DNA of 64,000 nucleotides from DASQYE01 sp036389675 (GCA_036389675.1 DASVWI010000018.1:1-64000); one strand, 5' to 3'. Shown: positions 16,316 through 24,941, numbered from the stretch's first letter. The notes: generated by a model from the letters alone, not told the origin. Numbers and translations are program-made.

Positions 16316-18256
16316 TTACGCAGTGGCGGGGTTGCTGCCGGTGATCGGCGGCAGGATGGGTTTCAGCGGTTTGACCGCCGGTTCCTTCAGCTGCGGGCGC
16401 TCGTCGTCGTTGGAGGTCGGCCCCTGATCGTCGTCGAGCGGGAGTCCGGCCACGATGCGACGTATCTGCACACCGTCCAGCGACTCGCGCTCCAGCAGCG
16501 TTTCGGAGAGACGCACCATCGTGTCGCGGTTCTCTTCGATGATCTGGCGCGCACGCGCATATTGCTCGGAGATGATCTTCTTGACTTCCTGATCAATCTT
16601 GATCGCGGTGTCTTCCGAGAAGTCACGATGCTGCGCGATCTCGCGGCCAAGGAAAATCTGCTCTTCCTTCTTGCCGAAGGTCAACGGCCCGAGCTCAGAC
16701 ATGCCGTACTCGCAAACCATCGCGCGCGCCAGTTCCGTCGCACGCTCGATGTCATTGGACGCGCCCGTCGTGATGTTGCTCAGGAAAATCTCTTCGGCGA
16801 TACGCCCGCCCATCAGGATGGCTATCTGCCCGACCAGATAATCCTTGGAGTAGTTGTGACGGTCGCCTTCCGGCAACTGCTGCGTGACGCCTAAGGCCAT
16901 GCCGCGCGGAATGATCGTCACCTTATGGACCGGGTCTGCGTTCGGCACTTTCAGCCCGACCAGTGTGTGCCCGGCTTCGTGATAGGCCGTGATGCGCTTC
17001 TCTTCGTTCGAGATGACCATGCTCTTGCGCTCAGCGCCCATCAAGACCTTGTCCTTCGCCAACTCGAAGTCCGGCATCGAGACCAGTTTCTTGTTGTAGC
17101 GCGCGGCGTTCAAGGCGGCCTCGTTGACCAGATTCGCCAGATCAGCGCCGGTAAAGCCCGGCGTGCCGCGCGCGATCACGCTGATGTCAACGTCTTCGCC
17201 GAGCGGAATCTTGCGCGTGTGAACTTTCAGGATGCCTTCGCGCCCGCGCACATCGGGGCGGGAAACGACGACGCGGCGATCAAAGCGACCGGGCCGCAGC
17301 AGAGCAGGATCGAGCACGTCCGGCCTGTTGGTCGAAGCGATCAGGATAACGCCGTCGTTCGACTCGAAGCCGTCCATCTCGACGAGCAACTGGTTCAGGG
17401 TCTGCTCGCGCTCGTCGTGGCCGCCGCCGAGGCCAGCGCCGCGATGGCGACCGACGGCATCGATCTCGTCGATGAAGATAATGCACGGCGCGTTCTTCTT
17501 GCCCTGCTCGAAGAGGTCGCGCACGCGTGATGCGCCGACGCCGACGAACATCTCAACGAAGTCCGACCCGCTGATGGAGAAGAACGGCACGTTGGCTTCG
17601 CCCGCGATGGCGCGCGCCAAAAGGGTCTTGCCCGTTCCCGGCGGCCCCATCATGAGCACGCCTTTCGGGATACGCCCGCCGAGCTTCTGGAACTTCTGCG
17701 GCTCTTTGAGGAATTCGATGATCTCCTGCAACTCCTCTTTGGCCTCTTCGACGCCGGCCACGTCCTTGAAAGTGACGCGCTTCTGCTGGTTATTCAGAAG
17801 CTTGGCGCGCGACTTGCCGAAAGAGAGCGCTTTGTTGCCGCCAGACTGCATCTGCCTGAGCATGAAAATCCAGATGCCGATGATGAACAGGATGGGAGCC
17901 CAGCTTAAAAGCACCGGCCAGATGAGCGAGCCTCCACCTTCGGCCTCGACCTTCACGTCGCGAGCCTTGCCCGTGTTGGGGTCTTTTTCGACCGCCATGT
18001 TCATCAGGTCTCGCTTGACGAACTCGTTATCAAGCTGCGTTCGGTACTCTTTATTAGTATTTTTTTCAACAGCCACGACTTCTGATTGCTTGACCGTCAT
18101 GCTGCTGATGTCGTTGTTCTGAATCTTCGCCACCAGATCGCTGTAGGAGAGCGGGCTGGTGTTCTTGCCTGCCGGGTTCACGAGGAACTTGTAGAGCAGG
18201 AGCGCGCCGATCACGATGAACAACCAGAAGATTATTTGTCTCGCCGTAGAACTCAA
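16316..18256 (-). CDS. ftsH: ATP-dependent zinc metalloprotease FtsH
   Basis: 646 residues. TM helix 1 at about 7-24, a periplasmic domain, TM helix 2 at about 112-133, and an AAA+ domain with Walker A GPPGTGKT at 204-211, Walker B FIDEID near 261-266 and second region of homology RPGRFDR. The zinc site HEAGH is at 426-430, with a typical M41 peptidase tail. It degrades membrane proteins and regulatory substrates from the inner membrane. The start is a TTG at 18256; GGAGG lies upstream at 11-base spacing and no ATG is in frame nearby, so translation may be weak by design. The C-terminal tail is proline-rich. Confidence 0.97.
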   Translation of the reverse strand: MSSTARQIIFWLFIVIGALLLYKFLVNPAGKNTSPLSYSDLVAKIQNNDISSMTVKQSEVVAVEKNTNKEYRTQLDNEFVKRDLMNMAVEKDPNTGKARDVKVEAEGGGSLIWPVLLSWAPILFIIGIWIFMLRQMQSGGNKALSFGKSRAKLLNNQQKRVTFKDVAGVEEAKEELQEIIEFLKEPQKFQKLGGRIPKGVLMMGPPGTGKTLLARAIAGEANVPFFSISGSDFVEMFVGVGASRVRDLFEQGKKNAPCIIFIDEIDAVGRHRGAGLGGGHDEREQTLNQLLVEMDGFESNDGVILIASTNRPDVLDPALLRPGRFDRRVVVSRPDVRGREGILKVHTRKIPLGEDVDISVIARGTPGFTGADLANLVNEAALNAARYNKKLVSMPDFELAKDKVLMGAERKSMVISNEEKRITAYHEAGHTLVGLKVPNADPVHKVTIIPRGMALGVTQQLPEGDRHNYSKDYLVGQIAILMGGRIAEEIFLSNITTGASNDIERATELARAMVCEYGMSELGPLTFGKKEEQIFLGREIAQHRDFSEDTAIKIDQEVKKIISEQYARARQIIEENRDTMVRLSETLLERESLDGVQIRRIVAGLPLDDDQGPTSNDDERPQLKEPAVKPLKPILPPITGSNPATA

Positions 18257-18305
18257 AATGTTTCGTGCCTCCGATGCCGATCATAACCCATAACGGCATC
18301 TTTTG

Positions 18306-18356
18306 TCGCTCTCCGAAAATCAGGAAACTCGGTAGCCACAGCCGGACGGAGAGCGA
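18306..18356. terminator. Inverted repeat between hpt and ftsH
   Basis: TCGCTCTCCG (18306-18315) and CGGAGAGCGA (18347-18356) are perfect 10-bp arms around a 31-nt loop, 50 bp upstream of the ftsH start. It could be the hpt terminator or an ftsH leader structure; no U-tract is present. Confidence 0.4.
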
Positions 18357-18463
18357 ATCAGCTTTTATTCCGGCGTGGCAGCTAAATTAAGATGCCCACG
18401 AGACTACTCGCGTTGCGCTCTTTTGCCAAAGCGCGCGGCGAGCGACTTGTGACGCGCAACACT

Positions 18464-19000
18464 TTAAGGGCCGGACTTTTCGGACTGCTCCGTAAAGGTC
18501 GCCAGAAACGGCAATTCCCTGTAACGCTCCTGAAAACCGAGGCCGTAGCCGAAAACGTAGCTTTCGTGCGTCTCGAAGGCGCACCAGTCGGGCCGCAGGT
18601 CGAGGCGGCGGCGGTCCGGCTTATCGACCAGCACGCAGAGCCGCACGCTGCGAGCGCCGTGCGAGCCCAGTTGTTTGATCAGATACTCCTGCGTCACGCC
18701 CGTTTCCAGCACGCCTTCGACCAGTATGACATCGCGCCCTGAAAGGTCCATGCGGGTGCTGAAGGAGATATCCTGTATTCCGCCGAGGGATTGGTGATCG
18801 TAGCGCAGGAAGGCTGTGCGGGCCGGTATCCTTAAAGCGCGCAGGAGGTCGGCCAGAAAGACGAAGCCGTCATCGAGCACGCCCAGCACGGTCAGCTCTC
18901 TTCCTTCCGAAGACTGGCTAATCTCTCTGGCGAGCGTCTGCACACGGTCAGCGATCTGCGCCGCGCTGTAAACTTCCTTAATCTCGGCCACGTTTCGCAC
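18464..19000 (-). CDS. hpt: Hypoxanthine phosphoribosyltransferase-like protein
   Basis: 178 residues. It fits the type I phosphoribosyltransferase fold of HPRT: the pyrophosphate-loop region VLDDGFVFLADLLRALR, the flexible loop region and a C-terminal VFGYGLGFQERYRELPFL matching the hypoxanthine-binding end. The PRPP-binding motif reads VILVEGVLETGVT, where the family normally has two adjacent acidic residues (E-D) and a later D. Here they are E-G and E. That may lower activity or alter substrate. It normally salvages hypoxanthine and guanine. Between tilS and ftsH, the classic tilS-hpt-ftsH order. Starts with GTG (19000 or 18991). Confidence 0.85.
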   Translation of the reverse strand: MRNVAEIKEVYSAAQIADRVQTLAREISQSSEGRELTVLGVLDDGFVFLADLLRALRIPARTAFLRYDHQSLGGIQDISFSTRMDLSGRDVILVEGVLETGVTQEYLIKQLGSHGARSVRLCVLVDKPDRRRLDLRPDWCAFETHESYVFGYGLGFQERYRELPFLATFTEQSEKSGP

Positions 19001-19067
19001 CTACTGCCTGACAAGTTAAAAGGAAAAACCGCGCGCGACAATGGCGGCGGCTCGACAAGCATTGATT

Positions 19068-20132
19068 TTAGACGTAGGCGTCCCCTTTTTCAACTCTTTT
19101 GACATGAAAATAGAGGCGTCCGAGCTTTCTTGAGACCGCCCCGCCGCCCGGCAACTCCGCCACGCGCCCCCCGCTGTCTCCGTGCAGGAGAGCTTCGACC
19201 GCAAGGAGGTGCGCCATCTCAAGCCGCCTGAGGTCGCCGCGCCCGCGCCCGATCCATTGCCTGAGAGCGCGCCTGCGCAGAGCCACCGGCGCGCTTCGCA
19301 GCACATCCACCCGAAGCGGCGAGACGCTCTGCGTCTCATCCTCGCTCGCCTTCCTGAGCAGTTCCTCTGCGGCCAGCTCAAGCGCCGACGCATCTTCGCG
19401 TAGCAACAGGGCTGTGCGCGCGAGGGCCTCGACGATGCGCCCGTTGAAGGTCTGCATCAGCGGCAGCAGGGTGCGGCGAACACGCACGCGCGCAAATCTC
19501 TCGTCCACGTTCATCGCGTCAAAGCGCGCCTCCACCCCGCGCTCGCGGCAATACTCCTGCGTCTGCGCTCGACGCGCCCACCGCAGCAGGGGTCTGGCGA
19601 GCAGCACGTCATGCTTCTCGTCAAGTCTTCGCATGGCTTCAATCCCGCTCAACCCTTCCGCTCCGCTCCCGCGCAACAATCTGAGCAGCACTGTCTCCGC
19701 CTGATCGTCCATCGTGTGCGCTGCGAGTACGAGCCTCGCCTTTCGCTCTCTGGCCGTCGCGGACAGAAACTCATAACGAGCGCGCCGCGCCGCCTGTTCC
19801 AGATTATCCTTGCCCTCTGCGGCGCGCTCGCCGACAGAGGCGCGTCCGAGCGCGAACTCGAACCCCAGCCGCGCCGACACATCCGCCACCCATCGCGCGT
19901 CGCTCTCGCCCGCCTCCGCGCGCAGCCCATGATCCAGATGCGCGACCGTCACACCGAGCGCGAGCCTGCCTGCTCCGGACAACTCTTCAAGGGCCAAAAC
20001 GAGCGCCAGCGAATCTGCCCCGCCAGAGACGGCGACAATGACGGCCTCACGCTTTGTCGGCAATCCCAGACGCTTCCATTCCGCGAAGAGTCGCCGCGCA
20101 AAGCCGCTCCTCCTTTGCACTTCACGTTCCAC
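19068..20132 (-). CDS. tilS: tRNA(Ile)-lysidine synthetase
   Basis: 354 residues. The N-terminal PP-loop ATPase motif SGGADS follows IVAVSGGADSLALV at about residue 35, with the family markers VAHLDHGLR, AAHTMDDQAETVLLRLLRGSG and RPLL. A helical C-terminal region follows. TilS converts C34 of tRNA-Ile(CAU) to lysidine so AUA is read as isoleucine. The gene has a GTG start at 20132 with no clear ribosome-binding site. It precedes hpt and ftsH on the minus strand. Shorter than E. coli TilS, with a reduced C-terminal domain, which is common. Confidence 0.93.
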   Translation of the reverse strand: MEREVQRRSGFARRLFAEWKRLGLPTKREAVIVAVSGGADSLALVLALEELSGAGRLALGVTVAHLDHGLRAEAGESDARWVADVSARLGFEFALGRASVGERAAEGKDNLEQAARRARYEFLSATARERKARLVLAAHTMDDQAETVLLRLLRGSGAEGLSGIEAMRRLDEKHDVLLARPLLRWARRAQTQEYCRERGVEARFDAMNVDERFARVRVRRTLLPLMQTFNGRIVEALARTALLLREDASALELAAEELLRKASEDETQSVSPLRVDVLRSAPVALRRRALRQWIGRGRGDLRRLEMAHLLAVEALLHGDSGGRVAELPGGGAVSRKLGRLYFHVKRVEKGDAYV

Positions 20133-20146
20133 ACTTCAATTAAAGC

Positions 20147-20289
20147 AGTGACGAGTGACGGGTGACAAGCGATAAAAGCAGTGACAAGCGACGAGTGACC
20201 AGTGACAAGTCAAAGACGGCATCGCTCATCTCACTCGTTACTGTCTTTGGTTTTGCTTGTCACCCGCCGCTTACCACTCGTCACTGTCT
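20147..20289. repeat. Heptamer-repeat hairpin, GTGACGA family, copy B
   Basis: The longest copy. Two runs of AGTGACG-type 7-mers (from 20147 and 20179) are followed by a complementary region with CACTCGT, CTTGTCACCCG and CACTCGTCACT. It fills most of the 330-bp gap between tilS and the divergent repeat-lipoprotein gene. Confidence 0.75.
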
Positions 20290-20462
20290 TTGAGGTACGG
20301 GCTTTGCAGCGTCAGTGTTCTTCGGTGAACGTGCGGGTTTGAAACAGGCGGTTTTTGCCACAAACGGGGCGCGGGCGGTGTTTATATTTGCAGATATGGG
20401 AAAACCGTGCGCGATTTTGAACACCCCCGCTCCGGCATCACGAAAACTACAGGAGGCTATCA

Positions 20463-21590
20463 ATGAAGATTATTCAAAGCTCATCTATGGGCCAGCGTCC
20501 GGCCCGGCGCTTACTGGCGAACTATAAGACGTGGCTCGTGGCGACGACGCTCCTGCTCGGGCTCACGCTCGGCTGTGTGCCGGTCTCGTATATGAACAAC
20601 ACGACGGGCGCGCAGGAATCTTTCACCGGGCAATGGATGGTAGAGTTTCGCACGGGGGAAGCCAGAGTTCAGATGACGCTGCGCTACCGTTCAAAGGAAG
20701 ACGGTCATGGTTTCAACAGCACTAATTCCTTCGACATCGCGCCGGAGCAGTTGCAGGGCCTCACCCGCGAGCAGGCCATGTCAAACGGCTCGCACGTTCA
20801 ATTCCAGCTCAAACGGGACGCCGGAACACTCAACTGTGAAGGATGGTTTAAGGACGGCAACGGCTCGGGCCATTACACCTTTTCCGCCTCGCCATCCTTC
20901 GCCGCCGAGCTGAAGAACAGGGGCTACGGCGTGCCCACCGCCGAACAGCAGTTTCGCATGACCCTTGACGACGTCAGCCTCGCCCTGATCGAAGAGTTGA
21001 GGGCACAGGGCTACGAGCGAGCGCCCCTCGAACAGTTGATTAAGATGGGCATGCACGGAGTCAGCCTCGACTACGTCAAAGGTCTCAAGGCGCTCGGCTA
21101 TAAATTGCGCTCCGTCGGCGACCTGATAGAGATGAGAGACCACGGCGTTACCCTCGGATTCATACGCGAGCTGGCCGCGCTCGGCTACGCGCAGCTCCCG
21201 GCTGAAACCCTCATTCGCACCCGAGACCACGGCGTCAACACGGACTTCATCAACGATCTTAAAGCGCTAGGCTACGAACGCCTCACCCTAGACCAGCTGG
21301 TCAGGATGCGCGACCACGGCGTCAACACGAGCTACGTCAAAGGTCTGTCGGCTTTGGGCTACACAGGGCTTGGCGTCGATGATCTGGTACGGATGCGCGA
21401 TCACGGCGTGAGCGTGGAGTTCGTCAGAGAGATCAGGCAGTTGGGCTACGAGCAGGCGACACCAGATCAACTGGTTCTCATGCGTGACCACGGTGTGACG
21501 GCCTCCTTCATCCAACGAATGAAAGCGCGCGGCCTCAATAATCTTTCGATTGAAGAACTCGTCAGGCTACGCGACCACGGCGGCGAGTAA
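20463..21590 (+). CDS. Lipoprotein with seven 29-residue repeats
   Basis: 375 residues; AGGAGG lies seven bases before the ATG. A basic N-terminus leads into a hydrophobic segment ending LTLGC (Cys about 38), a good lipobox although set deep in the sequence. Residues 50-165 form an unassigned beta-rich domain. From about 178 to the end there are seven tandem 29-residue repeats with consensus LVRMRDHGV...FV..L.ALGY....; an eighth, degenerate copy precedes them. The repeats look helical and may form a solenoid. I recall similar HGV repeats at the ends of some M56/BlaR1-type proteins, but no peptidase is present here. Function unknown. Confidence 0.8.
   Translation: MKIIQSSSMGQRPARRLLANYKTWLVATTLLLGLTLGCVPVSYMNNTTGAQESFTGQWMVEFRTGEARVQMTLRYRSKEDGHGFNSTNSFDIAPEQLQGLTREQAMSNGSHVQFQLKRDAGTLNCEGWFKDGNGSGHYTFSASPSFAAELKNRGYGVPTAEQQFRMTLDDVSLALIEELRAQGYERAPLEQLIKMGMHGVSLDYVKGLKALGYKLRSVGDLIEMRDHGVTLGFIRELAALGYAQLPAETLIRTRDHGVNTDFINDLKALGYERLTLDQLVRMRDHGVNTSYVKGLSALGYTGLGVDDLVRMRDHGVSVEFVREIRQLGYEQATPDQLVLMRDHGVTASFIQRMKARGLNNLSIEELVRLRDHGGE
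20990..21587 (+). repeat. Tandem 87-bp coding repeats
   Basis: About seven in-frame units encode 29 residues each, with the invariant core RDHGV recurring every 87 bp and the G-Y pair 15 to 16 residues later. Identity between units is moderate at the DNA level, so the array is old rather than freshly expanded. Confidence 0.8.
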
Positions 21591-21591
21591 A

Positions 21592-21699
21592 TGAAAGGAT
21601 GAAGGATGAAGGATGAATCATTGAACGATTGCTGCGTTGAATAGCGTAGACAAATAGCTTTTACTTCATCCTTCCTCCTTCATCCTTCATCCTTTTCTT
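21592..21699. repeat. Heptamer-repeat hairpin, GGATGAA family
   Basis: GGATGAA-type 7-mers from 21597 pair with TTCATCC-type 7-mers at about 21665-21695. The right arm runs into argB: the ArgB stop codon TGA and its last residues (KDEG) are written by the repeat. A single arm of the same word occurs at 53244-53280. Confidence 0.75.
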
Positions 21700-22612
21700 C
21701 GGCCACGATCATCGTTCCCGTGCCTTCGTCGGTGAAGACTTCGGCGAGCAGTGCGTTGCGTGCCGAGCCGTTTATGATGTGTGCGCTTTTGACGCCGCGG
21801 CGGAGGAGCGCGGCGATTGATTGCAGCTTGGGAATCATCCCGCCCGTCGCCGCTCCGTCACGCACCAGGGCTTCGGCTTCCGTGCCGGTGAGCCTCGATA
21901 GTTTCGTTTCCGGCTCGCCCGCGCGCAGGAATATGCCGTCCACGTCCGAGAGCAGGATCAGCTTTTCGGCTTCGAGCTGGACGGCTATCTCGGCGGCGAT
22001 GGTGTCCGCGTTGATGTTGAAGACCATTCCCTCCTCGTCCGCCCCGAGCGAAGAGACCACAGGCAGGTAGCCCTTATCGAGCAGCACGCACAGCAGGCGC
22101 GAATCTATGCGTATGACATCACCGACGTGCCCGTAGTCCACGTTCTCGCGCTCGCCCGTCTCGCTGTTGAGAATCTCTTTGGGCGGGCGGCGCTCTGCCT
22201 GCACCAGCTGCCCATCAACGCCCGAGAGACCGACGGCCTCGACACCGCGCTGGCGTAGCGCGGCCAGAATATCCGTATTGATCTTGCCGGCGAAGATCAT
22301 CTTCGCCATCTCAAGCGTCGCGTCGTCCGTCACACGTCTGCCGTTGATGATCGTCTGCTCTATGCCTAACTGCCTTGCCAAATCGGTCAACTGCTTTCCG
22401 CCGCCGTGAACCACGCACAGGCGTATGCCGACCTGATGAATCAGCGCCAGCTCTTCGGCCAGCGAGGCCATGTTCGAGCGGTCTTCCGTCGCCTTGCCCG
22501 AGAGCTTGACCACAAACGTCTTGCCCTGAAAGCGCTGAATGTAAGGCAGGGCCTCGCGCAGGAGGTCAAGCCTTAACTGATGGCTGACGCTGTCAATGCG
22601 CGGCTGGCTCAT
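21680..22612 (-). CDS. argB: Acetylglutamate kinase
   Basis: 310 residues. Amino-acid kinase fold with the substrate loop VVHGGGKQLTDLARQLGI and the ATP region LILLSDVDGIFLR. The N-terminal lysine motif reads VVKLSGKA rather than the usual KxGG. It phosphorylates N-acylglutamate in arginine synthesis. The start overlaps the argF' stop by one base (TGATG), with GGAGGTAAGAG before it, so it is translationally coupled. The last residues (KDEG) derive from the GGATGAA repeat. Whether the acyl group is acetyl or succinyl depends on the atypical carbamoyltransferase next door. Confidence 0.93.
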   Translation of the reverse strand: MSQPRIDSVSHQLRLDLLREALPYIQRFQGKTFVVKLSGKATEDRSNMASLAEELALIHQVGIRLCVVHGGGKQLTDLARQLGIEQTIINGRRVTDDATLEMAKMIFAGKINTDILAALRQRGVEAVGLSGVDGQLVQAERRPPKEILNSETGERENVDYGHVGDVIRIDSRLLCVLLDKGYLPVVSSLGADEEGMVFNINADTIAAEIAVQLEAEKLILLSDVDGIFLRAGEPETKLSRLTGTEAEALVRDGAATGGMIPKLQSIAALLRRGVKSAHIINGSARNALLAEVFTDEGTGTMIVAEEKDEG

Positions 22613-23622
22613 CAGCTCTTACCTCCGAGCAGGCGCGCCATGATCGCCTTCTGAATGTGGAGGCGATTTTCGGCTTCGTCTATCACGACAGACCTTTTGG
22701 AATCTATCACGCCGTCCGTGACGATCACGTTGCGGCGCACGGGCAGGCAGTGCATGAAGATGGCATCACTCGTGCGCGCCATTTTCTCCTCGTCCACAAT
22801 CCAGCGCTTCCGATACCGGGCGCGCTCCAACAAATCCTTTTCGGGCTGACCGTAAAATCTCCGGCTGCCCCAACTCTTCGCATAGACGACTTCCGCGCCG
22901 TCGAACGCTTCGTCCATCTCATTCGTTAAGCTCAAGCTCCCGCCAGACTCCGTCGCGTGGCGCTCGATCTCACTCATCAACTCGTCGTCCAGCTCGTAGC
23001 CCTTCGGGTGAGCGACTACCAACTCATGGCCCATCTGCGCGGCGCAGAGCGCAAAGCTATTGGGCACGGCCATCGGCAGAGGCTTCGGATGCCACGCCCA
23101 CGTCAGCACGACGCGCTTGCGGCCAGCGCCCAACTTCTCGCGCACGGTCATCATGTCCGCCAACGATTGGCAGGGGTGATGCATGGCCGATTCCAGATTG
23201 ATGACCGGCACATCACTGTAACGCGCGAAGGCATGCAAGACGGGGTCGCGCCGCTCCTCTTCCCAATCCTTGAGCGCCGCGAAGGTACGCACACCTATGG
23301 CGACGCAATACCTGCCGAGCACGCGCACGAACTCCGCCACGTGCTCCGTCTTATCACCGTCCATCACCTGACCTTCGCGATGTTCCAGCGTCCAGCTCGT
23401 CCCGCCCGGCTCAAGCACGACGGCATTGCCGCCAAGCTCATACGCACCGACCTGCATTGAAGCCCGCGTCCGCAGCGAAGGATTAAAGAAGACGAGCGCC
23501 ACAGACCGCCCGGAGAGCGGGCGCGACCCGTCATCGCCACGCTTAAAAACGCGGGCCGACTCGATCAAGGCCTCAAGCTCGGCGCGCGTCCACTCCGCTG
23601 TTGTCAGAAAATCTCTTGGCAT
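22612..23622 (-). CDS. argF': N-acyl-ornithine carbamoyltransferase (AOTCase/SOTCase type)
   Basis: 336 residues from MPRDFL. A longer TTG frame to 23646 is written by repeat DNA and is rejected. The carbamoyl-phosphate loop is FFNPSLRTR (45-53) instead of the STRT type of ordinary ArgF. The sequence then reads VMDGDKTEH, WHPKPLP, HCLPVRRN and ends EAENRLHIQKAIMA, as in the N-acetyl-ornithine enzyme of Xanthomonas and N-succinyl-ornithine enzyme of Bacteroides. The residue known to separate those two (Glu92 versus Pro90) is Thr92 here. So it should carbamoylate an acylated ornithine rather than free ornithine, with the acyl group undetermined. In operon with argD upstream and argB downstream. 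Confidence 0.88.
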   Translation of the reverse strand: MPRDFLTTAEWTRAELEALIESARVFKRGDDGSRPLSGRSVALVFFNPSLRTRASMQVGAYELGGNAVVLEPGGTSWTLEHREGQVMDGDKTEHVAEFVRVLGRYCVAIGVRTFAALKDWEEERRDPVLHAFARYSDVPVINLESAMHHPCQSLADMMTVREKLGAGRKRVVLTWAWHPKPLPMAVPNSFALCAAQMGHELVVAHPKGYELDDELMSEIERHATESGGSLSLTNEMDEAFDGAEVVYAKSWGSRRFYGQPEKDLLERARYRKRWIVDEEKMARTSDAIFMHCLPVRRNVIVTDGVIDSKRSVVIDEAENRLHIQKAIMARLLGGKS

Positions 23623-23631
23623 CGTAAGTAC

Positions 23632-23692
23632 AGGGACAAGTGACAAGCTGGAACAAGTATTTAACTTGTCACTCGTCGCTTGTCACTGCTTT
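23632..23692. repeat. Heptamer-repeat hairpin, GTGACGA family, copy C
   Basis: The left arm AGGGACAAGTGACAAG pairs with CTTGTCACTCGTCGCTTG in a 61-bp element spanning the argD-argF' junction. The argD stop codon and the last residues VTSDE lie inside its right arm. Confidence 0.72.
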
Positions 23693-24865
23693 CAGGGTTT
23701 CAACGAACAGCTCCGCCTCTTCGCGTTTCAGGCAGAGGGGGGGCAGGAGACGTAGCACGTTCGGGTTGCTGGACGTGCCTGTGATGATGCGCCGCTCAAG
23801 GAGGGCTTGATGAACGGGCGCGGCCTTTTCTTTGAATTCGATTCCGAGCAGGAGGCCGAGGCCGCGCACGCCGACGACTGCGGGTATCTCCGCCAGTTGC
23901 TCGCGCAGATAGCTCTCAATCGCAACGACGTTATCCAGCATCCCGTCCGTCTCAATGGCTTCTAGCGTCGCCGTGACGGCAGCCATCGCCAGCATCCCGC
24001 CGCCGAAGGTTGTGCCCAGATCATTCTCCCTGATCGCGGAAGCGACGCGGTCATTGACGAGACACGCGCCGACGGGGACGCCGCTGCCGAGCGCCTTCGC
24101 CAGCGTGACGATGTCGGGCACAACGCCCGCACCGGCGCGGCTGCCCGCAAAGTACCACTCGCCCGTGCGCCCTATGCCCGTCTGCACTTCATCGTAGATC
24201 AATATAATTCCGCGCTCCGTTGCAAGCTCTCGCAGGCGGCGATAAAACTCTCGGTCTGCCATCGCCACGCCCGCCATCGATTGAACGGGCTCAAGCATGA
24301 TGGCTGCCACCGTTTCGTCCGCAACCCCGCGCACGGATTCTATATCGCCGAACTCCGCGCGCAGATGGCCGGGCACGTTCGGCCTACCGATCTCGCGATA
24401 CTTGCCAAGGAACGTGGCGCTGATCGAGTCCGCCGTGCGCCCGTGAAAGCCGCCGGAGAAAGTGATGATGTTTTCTCGGCCCGTCGCCATGCGCGCCATA
24501 CGCATGGCGTTCTCGTTGGCCTCCGTTCCGGAGTTACAGAAGAAGGCTTTCTTGAGCGACTCGGGGGCGAGCGATACGAGCTTTTGGGCCGCACGTGCGC
24601 GCGCCTCCGAATAGACCAGATTTGAATAGAAGAGAAGGCGCTCGGCCTGTGCGCTGATCGCCGCCACTACGTGCGGGTGACAATGGCCCGTCGCGGCGAC
24701 CGCGTGCCCGCCGTACAAATCCAGAAAACGCTCGCCCTCGCTCGTGTAAATCCACGCCCCAACCCCACGCTCCGCCGCCAGCGACATCTTCTTATACGTC
24801 GCCAACTGGTATCGCTCCTCAAGGCCCGCGATCTCTTCAAATGATGTAATCGTGTCTGCCTTCAT
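23669..24865 (-). CDS. argD: Acetylornithine/succinylornithine aminotransferase
   Basis: 398 residues, class III PLP aminotransferase. PLP contacts GTEANENAMRMAR, the IYDEVQTGIGRTG aspartate region, and the Schiff-base lysine in TLAKALGSGVPVG are present. The enzyme makes N-acylornithine from the semialdehyde produced by ArgC. An ATG at 24865 is preferred to a GTG three codons upstream. No clear ribosome-binding site is seen because a heptamer hairpin abuts the start. Its C-terminus VTSDE is encoded by another repeat copy. Middle of the arg operon. Confidence 0.93.
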   Translation of the reverse strand: MKADTITSFEEIAGLEERYQLATYKKMSLAAERGVGAWIYTSEGERFLDLYGGHAVAATGHCHPHVVAAISAQAERLLFYSNLVYSEARARAAQKLVSLAPESLKKAFFCNSGTEANENAMRMARMATGRENIITFSGGFHGRTADSISATFLGKYREIGRPNVPGHLRAEFGDIESVRGVADETVAAIMLEPVQSMAGVAMADREFYRRLRELATERGIILIYDEVQTGIGRTGEWYFAGSRAGAGVVPDIVTLAKALGSGVPVGACLVNDRVASAIRENDLGTTFGGGMLAMAAVTATLEAIETDGMLDNVVAIESYLREQLAEIPAVVGVRGLGLLLGIEFKEKAAPVHQALLERRIITGTSSNPNVLRLLPPLCLKREEAELFVETLKAVTSDE

Positions 24866-24875
24866 CTTAAACACA

Positions 24876-24940
24876 GTGACAAGCGACGAGTGGCGAGTTA
24901 AAAGCTCAAAGCTTTCTCTTGCCCGTCACTCGTCAATGCC
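24876..24940. repeat. Heptamer-repeat hairpin, GTGACGA family, copy D
   Basis: AGTGACA AGCGACG AGTGGCG words, a centre with GAGTTAAAAGCTCAAAGCTT shared with copy A, and a right arm GCCCGTCACTCGTCA. It occupies the argC-argD gap and comes within about 10 bp of the argD start. Confidence 0.75.
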
Positions 24941-24941
24941 T

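Noticed and set aside
22612..23622. Ordinary ornithine carbamoyltransferase ArgF
   Set aside because: The FFNPSLRTR loop and the C-terminal ENRLHIQKAIMA block fit the acyl-ornithine class rather than the STRT-type ArgF.
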